Shown one piece after another: positions 58,420 to 64,000 of a DNA stretch of 64,000 bases. Where the stretch lies: positions 1 to 64,000 of the forward strand of contig JAYOLL010000002.1 of the NCBI GenBank assembly GCA_038120295.1, given 5' to 3'. A model generated the notes under the pieces. It ran no database searches and was not told where the DNA came from. It worked only from the letters and a program-made list of their open reading frames with translations. The stretch's first letter is position 1, and every line of letters begins with the position of its first letter. Source of the stretch: JAYOEY01 sp038120295. Its GTDB lineage: Bacteria; Pseudomonadota; Alphaproteobacteria; MPNO01; UBA2964. The position numbers and the translations under genes are program-made.

Positions 58420-59946
58420 ATGGCGAGAAATCCGTCGAGCGGCAAATTCACACTGGGCGTCATCGGTACAGGCGCGATGGGGCGCGGCGTCGCGCAGATC
58501 ATGGCGACGGGCGGCATCAACGTGCTGATGTTCGATGCCAGGGAGGGCGCGGCGGAAGACGGGCGCGCCTTTGCCGAACGCATGATTTTGCGGGCTGCCG
58601 AAAAAGGATCGATTTCCGAGGAAGAGGCGAAAGACGCGGTCGGTCGGCTAAGGGTCGTCGACGAGATGGGGGCGTTTGCCGATTGCGATGTGGTCGTCGA
58701 GGCCGTACTCGAAGATCTCGATATCAAGCGTCAGGTTTTCCGGCAGCTCGAAGACATCGTTTCCAACGATTGTATTCTGGCGACCAACACGTCGTCGCTG
58801 TCGGTCACAGCGATTGCCGCCCGGCTGAAGAAGCCCGACCGGCTCGCCGGGTTTCATTTCTTCAATCCCGTCCCGCTGATGAAGGTGGTCGAGGTGGTGT
58901 CCGGGGTCGAAACCGCTGCTTCCGTCGCAGACGGGCTTGCCGCTGTCGCGGAGCGCGTCGGGCATACGCCGGTGCGCGCCCAGGATACGCCGGGATTTCT
59001 TGTGAATCATGCCGGCCGCGGCCTCAATACTGAAGGGGTTCGCATCCATAGTGAGGGAATCGCCGAATTTGCCGATATAGACGACGTTCTGCGCGAAGGC
59101 GGACCCGGCTTTCGCATGGGGCCATTCGAGCTGATGGATACGACTGGTCTTGATGTCTCCCATCCGGTCATGGAATCGATTTACGAACAGTTCTATCATG
59201 AGCCGCGTTTCCGGCCCGGCCCGCTGACCCGGCAGCGCAGCGCTGCAGGGCTCTTCGGTCGCAAGACGGGACGAGGCTTCTATCGTTACGAGGACGGGAA
59301 AAAGGTGCCGCCACCCGCGGTGGAGAGTCCCGACACGCTGCCCGATGCCGTGTGGATAAGCCGGTCCGACATGGCGGGACGTGCGGCGCTGATCGAAGCG
59401 CTCGCCGACGTCGTCGCCATCGATGACGCCGAACGCCCTTCGAGCCGCAGCCTGTGCCTTTTCGCGCCGGTCGGACGGGATACGACGTCCTGCGCGGTGG
59501 CGGAAAAGATCGAGCCCGAGCGCGCCTTCGCCGTGGACACCCTGTTCGGGCTCGACGGGCGGCGCACACTGATGTCGACGCCGGTATCCGATACAGACCT
59601 GCGCGATCAGGTTCATGCGGCGCTTGCCGCGGGCGGCCATGCCGTAACCACGATCCATGACAGTCCCGGCTTCGTGAACCAGCGGGTGGTCGCCGTGGTG
59701 GTCAATATCGCCTGCGATATTGCGCAGCAACGCATCGCGACGCCTGACGATATCGACAAGGCGGTCCGCCTCGGCCTCGGCTACCCGAAGGGACCGCTTG
59801 CCATGGGCGACGCTCTCGGCGCAACGACGGTGCTGCGAATCCTGAACGAGCTGCAGGCATTCTACGGAGACCCCCGCTACCGGCCGAGCCCGTGGCTCAA
59901 GCGGCGTGCGATGCTCGGCGTCTCGCTTCTCACGCCGGAAAACTGA
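58420..59946 (+). CDS. 3-Hydroxyacyl-CoA dehydrogenase (PaaH-like)
   Basis: The 508-residue enzyme has an N-terminal NAD-binding domain (VIGTGAMGRGVAQIMATGGINVLMFD near residues 11-36; DVVVEAVLEDLDIKRQVF near 92) and the catalytic His in FHFFNPVPLMKVVEVV near 146. Two successive 3-hydroxyacyl-CoA dehydrogenase C-terminal domains follow (DTPGFLVNHAGRGLNTEG near 190; DSPGFVNQRVVAVVVNIACD near 412 with GYPKGPLAMGD near 455). Length and two-domain tail match PaaH of phenylacetate degradation and related 3-hydroxybutyryl-CoA dehydrogenases. It lies in the same plus-strand run as the enoyl-CoA hydratase and nitronate monooxygenase genes. Confidence 0.92.
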   Translation: MARNPSSGKFTLGVIGTGAMGRGVAQIMATGGINVLMFDAREGAAEDGRAFAERMILRAAEKGSISEEEAKDAVGRLRVVDEMGAFADCDVVVEAVLEDLDIKRQVFRQLEDIVSNDCILATNTSSLSVTAIAARLKKPDRLAGFHFFNPVPLMKVVEVVSGVETAASVADGLAAVAERVGHTPVRAQDTPGFLVNHAGRGLNTEGVRIHSEGIAEFADIDDVLREGGPGFRMGPFELMDTTGLDVSHPVMESIYEQFYHEPRFRPGPLTRQRSAAGLFGRKTGRGFYRYEDGKKVPPPAVESPDTLPDAVWISRSDMAGRAALIEALADVVAIDDAERPSSRSLCLFAPVGRDTTSCAVAEKIEPERAFAVDTLFGLDGRRTLMSTPVSDTDLRDQVHAALAAGGHAVTTIHDSPGFVNQRVVAVVVNIACDIAQQRIATPDDIDKAVRLGLGYPKGPLAMGDALGATTVLRILNELQAFYGDPRYRPSPWLKRRAMLGVSLLTPEN

Positions 59947-60024
59947 TTTTTCCACAGTTGAGAGGCAATTTTCGTTCTCCCCGACTCCACCAGACGCCCC
60001 GATTCGCAGTAGGGTGATGCGGAA

Positions 60025-60058
60025 CCGCGTTTTGGCCTGAAAAACGGCCAGAAAGCGG
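60025..60058 (+). other. Leader hairpin upstream of tkt
   Basis: CCGCGTTTTGGCC/GGCCAGAAAGCGG forms a 13-bp stem with two mismatches and an 8-nt loop, 74 bp before tkt. It is followed by TTTTCATCGG on the plus strand, so it could be a terminator for the upstream gene or an mRNA leader element. Confidence 0.45.
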
Positions 60059-60131
60059 TTTTCATCGGGGACGACTCAAGGCATAAAGACCGCGCCCCGG
60101 CCATCGCGAACCTAGAAGGGATGAGTCCGGA

Positions 60132-62156
60132 ATGGCATCCGCAAACCGAACCGCCGACACCAACACCTTGCCCAGCGAATCGACAGTTTCCCATAAGGAC
60201 CTCGCCAACGCCATCCGTGCACTGGCGATGGATGCGGTGCAGCAGGCCAATTCCGGTCATCCCGGCATGCCGATGGGCATGGCCGATGTCGCCACCGTCC
60301 TGTTCACAAAGTATCTGAAATTCGATCCCGCCGATCCCGACTGGCCCGACCGCGACCGGTTCGTGCTGTCCGCGGGACACGGCTCAATGCTTATCTACGC
60401 GCTTCTGCACCTGACCGGCTACGAAGCGATGACGATGGATCAGATCCGGAACTTCCGGCAGCTCGGGAGCATTACCGCGGGCCATCCCGAATATGGGCAT
60501 GCACCGGGGGTGGAGATGACGACCGGTCCATTGGGGCAGGGCATCGCCACTGCGGTCGGCATGGCGCTCGCCGAACGCATGATGGCCGACCGGTTCGGAT
60601 CGGAGCTGGTCGATCACCGCACCTGGGTGATCGCTTCCGACGGCGACCTGATGGAAGGCATCAGCCATGAAGCGGCGTCTTTCGCCGGTCATCTGAAACT
60701 GTCCCGCCTGATCGTGCTGTATGACGACAACGGCATTTCCATCGATGGCGGCACCGGACTTGCCTGGTCGGATGACGTGCTGCAGCGCTTCGCCGCCTAC
60801 GGCTGGGATACGGCGTCCGCCGACGGGCACGATCCGGAATCCGTCGCCGCTGCGATCGACGCCGCCAAGGAGTCCGACAAGCCGTCGCTGATCGCCTGCC
60901 GGACCACCATTGGTTTTGGCGCGCCGACCAAGGCGGGCACCGCCGGGTCGCACGGCGCGCCGCTCGGCGATGATGAAATCGCAGCGACGCGCAAGGCCAT
61001 CGGCTGGCCGCACCCGCCGTTCGAAATCCCCGACGACATTCTGGGCGCGTGGCGCGCCGCGGGGCAGCGCTGCAAAACCGAGCGCGAAGCCTGGCAGGGA
61101 AGGCTGAGTAGCGCTGAATCGGCTCAGATGGCGGAATTCCAGCGCCTTGTGAAGGGTGACCTGCCGTCAGGCTGGGAAAAGGCGATGGCGGATTACAAGA
61201 AGGCGCTGGTGGCCGAAGCGCCCGCCAAGGCGACCCGCGAATCGTCCGGCGCGGCGCTGGAAGTCCTGACGGCCGCAGTGCCGGAAATGATCGGCGGGTC
61301 CGCCGATCTGACGGGGTCGAACAACACTTACGTCAAGAACATGGCGGCGATCGCGCCGGATTCGTACGGTGGACGCTATATCCATTACGGCATCCGCGAA
61401 CACGGCATGGCCGCGGCGATGAACGGCATGGCGCTGCATGGCGGCGTGATCCCCTATTCGGGCACGTTCCTGATCTTCAGCGACTATCTGCGCCCGTCTT
61501 TGCGTCTCGCGGCGCTGATGGGCGTCCGCGCGATCCATGTTTTGACTCACGATTCCATCGGGCTTGGCGAGGACGGCCCGACCCATCAGCCGGTCGAGCA
61601 TTTGTCGAGCCTCAGGGCGATGCCCAACCTGCTGGTGTTCCGGCCCGCCGACGCGGTCGAAGCCGCCGAATGCTGGGAAGCGGCCCTGGGCGCGACGACC
61701 TCTCCGTCGGCCATGGCACTGACGCGTCAGAAACTGCCGGCGGTCCGCACCGTCGACAGCGCGGAAAATCTGAGCGCAAAGGGCGGGTATGTGCTGGCTC
61801 AGGCCGATGGCGAGGCGAAGGTCACGCTGATGGCAACCGGGTCCGAGGTCTCCATCGCGCTTGAAGCGAAGGCGATGCTCGACGCCGACGGAATTGCGAC
61901 CCAGGTGGTCTCGATGCCCTGCTGGGAGCTGTTCGACCGGCAGGACGACGATTACCGCTCTTCGGTACTGGGCCAGGGCACGGTCAAGGTCGCGGTCGAG
62001 GCAGGCATCAAGCTCGGCTGGGAACGCTATATCGGGTCCAAAGGCGGTTTCGTCGGCATGGATTCGTTCGGCGCGTCCGCGCCGGCCCCAGCACTTTATG
62101 AACATTTCGGTATTACCGCGCAGCATGTCGCCGACGAGGCGAAAGCGCGGCTTTAA
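60132..62156 (+). CDS. tkt: Transketolase
   Basis: The 674-residue thiamine enzyme moves two-carbon units in the pentose phosphate or Calvin cycle. The usual motifs are present: IRALAMDAVQQANSGHPGMPMGMADVATVLF near residues 27-57, GHGSMLIYALLHLTGYE near 82, GPLGQGIATAVGMALAERM near 131, GDLMEGISHEAASFAGHLKLSRLIVLYDDNGISIDG near 171-207, IHYGIREHGMAAAMNGMALHGG near 417 and HDSIGLGEDGPTHQPVEHLSSLR near 473. Length is normal. It precedes gap by 23 bp, and together with pgk forms a carbon-metabolism operon common in alphaproteobacteria. Confidence 0.97.
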   Translation: MASANRTADTNTLPSESTVSHKDLANAIRALAMDAVQQANSGHPGMPMGMADVATVLFTKYLKFDPADPDWPDRDRFVLSAGHGSMLIYALLHLTGYEAMTMDQIRNFRQLGSITAGHPEYGHAPGVEMTTGPLGQGIATAVGMALAERMMADRFGSELVDHRTWVIASDGDLMEGISHEAASFAGHLKLSRLIVLYDDNGISIDGGTGLAWSDDVLQRFAAYGWDTASADGHDPESVAAAIDAAKESDKPSLIACRTTIGFGAPTKAGTAGSHGAPLGDDEIAATRKAIGWPHPPFEIPDDILGAWRAAGQRCKTEREAWQGRLSSAESAQMAEFQRLVKGDLPSGWEKAMADYKKALVAEAPAKATRESSGAALEVLTAAVPEMIGGSADLTGSNNTYVKNMAAIAPDSYGGRYIHYGIREHGMAAAMNGMALHGGVIPYSGTFLIFSDYLRPSLRLAALMGVRAIHVLTHDSIGLGEDGPTHQPVEHLSSLRAMPNLLVFRPADAVEAAECWEAALGATTSPSAMALTRQKLPAVRTVDSAENLSAKGGYVLAQADGEAKVTLMATGSEVSIALEAKAMLDADGIATQVVSMPCWELFDRQDDDYRSSVLGQGTVKVAVEAGIKLGWERYIGSKGGFVGMDSFGASAPAPALYEHFGITAQHVADEAKARL

Positions 62157-62179
62157 CTCAATACGAAGAAGGAAATCTC

Positions 62180-63193
62180 ATGGCAGCAGTCAAGGTAGCT
62201 ATCAACGGGTTCGGTCGCATCGGCCGTCTGGTTCTGCGCGCGGCTTATGAATCGGGCCGCAAGGATATCGAGTTCGTGGCGATCAACGATCTCGGCAGCG
62301 TCGAAGCCAATGCCCATCTCCTCCAGTACGACACCATGCACGGGACTTTCCCGGGCAAGGTCAAGGTCACCAAGACCGGCATCAATCTCGGTCGCGGCAA
62401 TATCCGGGTCTTCTCGGAGCGCGATCCGGCCAATCTGCCCTGGGGCAAGCTCGGCATCGACGTGGTGATGGAATGCACCGGTATTTTCACCAAGCGCGAG
62501 CAGGTCCAGGCGCATCTCGACGCCGGTGCGAAAAAGGTCCTGATCTCCGCCCCGGCGACGGGCGAGGACCTGACCGTGGTGTGCGGCGTCAATGACAAAA
62601 AACTCCGCAAGAGCCACACCGTCGTTTCCAACGCGTCCTGCACGACCAACTGCCTCGCGCCGGTCGCCGCCGTGCTGAACAAGGCCATCGGTATCGAGCA
62701 GGGCTATATGACAACGATCCACGCCTATACCGGCGACCAGCGGCTGCAGGACACGCTGCACCCCGACATGCGCCGCGCGCGTGCGGCGGCGCATTCGATG
62801 ATCCCGACCGGCACCGGCGCGGCCAAGGCCGTGGGGCTGGTCCTGCCGGAACTCAACGGCAAGCTGGACGGCACGTCGATCCGCGTGCCGACCGCCAACG
62901 TTTCCATCGTCGATCTGAAATTCACCGCCAGGCGCAAGACGACCGTCGAGGAAGTCAATGCCGCTATCGTAAAGGCGGCGGCCAGCAAGGCGTTCAAGGG
63001 AATCCTGATCACCAACGATCAGCCGCTGGTGTCGACCGACTTCAACCACAACCCGGCCAGCTCGATTTTCGACCTGACCCAGACCCAGGTGATTGACGGC
63101 AAGCTGGTGCGCGTCGCGTCCTGGTACGACAACGAATGGGGCTTCTCCAACCGCATGTCGGACACGGCGGTGCAGATGGGCAAGCTGGGCTGA
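62180..63193 (+). CDS. gap: Glyceraldehyde-3-phosphate dehydrogenase, type I
   Basis: The 337-residue enzyme has NGFGRIGRLVLRAAYE near residue 8, the catalytic SNASCTTNCLAPV motif near 151, HAYTGDQRLQDTLHPDMRRARAAAHSMIPTGTGAAKA near 178-214 and WYDNEWGFSNRMSD near 315. It oxidises glyceraldehyde 3-phosphate to 1,3-bisphosphoglycerate with NAD(P) in the cytoplasm. GAAGGAAATCTC precedes the start. It is 23 bp after tkt and 28 bp before pgk. Confidence 0.97.
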   Translation: MAAVKVAINGFGRIGRLVLRAAYESGRKDIEFVAINDLGSVEANAHLLQYDTMHGTFPGKVKVTKTGINLGRGNIRVFSERDPANLPWGKLGIDVVMECTGIFTKREQVQAHLDAGAKKVLISAPATGEDLTVVCGVNDKKLRKSHTVVSNASCTTNCLAPVAAVLNKAIGIEQGYMTTIHAYTGDQRLQDTLHPDMRRARAAAHSMIPTGTGAAKAVGLVLPELNGKLDGTSIRVPTANVSIVDLKFTARRKTTVEEVNAAIVKAAASKAFKGILITNDQPLVSTDFNHNPASSIFDLTQTQVIDGKLVRVASWYDNEWGFSNRMSDTAVQMGKLG

Positions 63194-63221
63194 TCGCTCC
63201 GCGCGACTGGTCTGACCGAAG

Positions 63222-64000
63222 ATGGCGGCATTCTTCACGCTAGATAGCTTGCCCGCGCTAAAGAACGGCGCGGGTAAGACCGTGCTCTTGCGCGGCGATC
63301 TCAACGTGCCGATGGCGGACGGAAAGGTCTCGGATGCGACCCGCATCGAAAGGCTCGTTCCCACCATCGCGGACCTTGCGGCGAAGGGGTGCCGGGTTGT
63401 CGTAATGTCGCATTTCGACCGCCCCAAGGGGAAGGTCGTTCCTGAAATGTCGCTCAAGCCGCTGGTGGGTCCGCTAACGGACGCGCTGGACGGCAAGCCG
63501 GTCGCCTTCGCCGAAGATTGTATCGGCGAGGCGGCGCAGACCGTTATCGACGGGCTGGCGGACGGCGAGGTCGCTTTGCTGGAAAATCTTCGGTTCCACG
63601 CGGGCGAAGAAGCCAACGATCCTGACTTCATCAAGGCGCTGGCCGCGCTCGGCGACGTCTATGTCAGCGATGCGTTTTCGGCAGCACACCGGGCGCATGC
63701 CTCGACAGAAGGGCTCGCCCATGTGCTGCCGGCGGCGGCCGGTCGACTGATGCAGGCGGAACTGGAGGCGCTCGAAGGTGCGCTCGGCAATCCGGCGCGG
63801 CCCGTGATGGCGGTGGTCGGCGGTTCCAAGGTTTCGACCAAGCTTGCGGTGCTGACCAACCTGGTCGACCGGGTCGACCGGCTGGTGATCGGCGGTGCGA
63901 TGGCCAACACGTTTCTGCATGCGCTCGGCACCGATGTCGGCGCGTCGCTGTGCGAAGCCGACATGGCGGATACCGCCCGTGCGGTGATGGCGAGGGCCGA
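63222..64000 (+). CDS. pgk: Phosphoglycerate kinase (5' part, runs off window)
   Basis: The frame from ATG 63222 is open to the last base, giving about 259 of an expected ~390 residues. VLLRGDLNVPMADGKVSDATRIERLVPTI near residues 21-49 and MSHFDRPKGKV near 62 are N-domain substrate-binding motifs. LLENLRFHAGEE near 115, DVYVSDAFSAAHRAHAS near 145 and the MAVVGGSKVSTKLAVLTNL hinge region near 190 follow. It makes ATP from 1,3-bisphosphoglycerate, the product of gap upstream. The remainder lies beyond the window. Confidence 0.96.
   Translation, partial: MAAFFTLDSLPALKNGAGKTVLLRGDLNVPMADGKVSDATRIERLVPTIADLAAKGCRVVVMSHFDRPKGKVVPEMSLKPLVGPLTDALDGKPVAFAEDCIGEAAQTVIDGLADGEVALLENLRFHAGEEANDPDFIKALAALGDVYVSDAFSAAHRAHASTEGLAHVLPAAAGRLMQAELEALEGALGNPARPVMAVVGGSKVSTKLAVLTNLVDRVDRLVIGGAMANTFLHALGTDVGASLCEADMADTARAVMARA

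Noticed and set aside
59947..60131. 6S RNA or another known small RNA before tkt
   Set aside because: One hairpin is visible, but I could not fold the long rod with a central bubble that defines 6S RNA. It needs a covariance-model search.

Overview
The window is high-GC chromosomal DNA from what looks like an alphaproteobacterium. The evidence is the tkt-gap-pgk cluster at the right end, a yggT-folD pair next to tRNA-Ala(CGC), many LLM oxidoreductase, TRAP and CoA-metabolism genes, and an intergenic repeat family (GTCAYCCCGG...CCAG ends) of a kind common in that class. I cannot name the genus. The DNA is mostly catabolic accessory sequence with some housekeeping genes. There is one assembly gap of 100 N (27210-27309), and the window cuts pgk at its right edge.

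Layout. 1-3.66 kb: VOC and SUMF1-fold proteins, a cysteine hydrolase, folD, yggT and tRNA-Ala. 3.66-5.58 kb: an AT-rich, decaying insertion beside the tRNA, with an RTX-acyltransferase remnant, a small membrane protein and a gene full of stop codons. 5.58-7.4 kb: a higBA toxin-antitoxin pair with palindromic operators, lying between a solute-binding-protein gene fragment and a complete relative. 7.5-15.2 kb: two tandem LLM oxidoreductases, an M24-fold hydrolase lacking three metal ligands, a gentisate-dioxygenase-like cupin translationally coupled to an FAD aromatic hydroxylase, and a TPP enzyme. 15.2-19.0 kb: hcrCAB, a three-subunit molybdenum enzyme resembling 4-hydroxybenzoyl-CoA reductase. 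19-29.5 kb: chromate transporter, rhodanese, VOC, radical SAM, M20 amidohydrolase, a repeat mosaic, a second TPP enzyme, a P460-type cytochrome with a Cys-Asn-Pro-Cys repeat, a response regulator and an MBL protein. 29.5-34.9 kb: an acyl-CoA ligase divergent from an indolepyruvate-ferredoxin-oxidoreductase-like pair. 36.7-43.3 kb: polysaccharide genes including a Kelch-glycosyltransferase chimera. 43.6-50.5 kb: a TRAP transporter, two tandem reductive-dehalogenase-like proteins without signal peptides, and a gentisate 1,2-dioxygenase. 50.5-53.6 kb: cupin, MarR regulator, fumarylpyruvate-hydrolase-like enzyme, DOPA-dioxygenase-like protein and an FkbM methyltransferase. 53.7-60 kb: a PaaK-like ligase paired with a lipoate-ligase-like protein, a nonsense-broken gene, and beta-oxidation enzymes. 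60.1-64 kb: tkt, gap, pgk.

How it may work together. Two themes stand out. First, an identical-architecture 20-bp palindrome (17 of 20 bases shared) occurs only in the hcrCAB/chromate-transporter promoter region and in the ligase/Ior promoter region. This suggests one regulon: activation of an aromatic acid to its CoA ester, reductive dehydroxylation, and supply of reduced ferredoxin. Second, the TRAP importer, tandem dehalogenase-like proteins, gentisate dioxygenase and fumarylpyruvate-hydrolase-like gene line up as a possible pathway for uptake, reductive dehalogenation and ring cleavage of a halogenated aromatic acid. Substrates are inferred from family and context and are untested.
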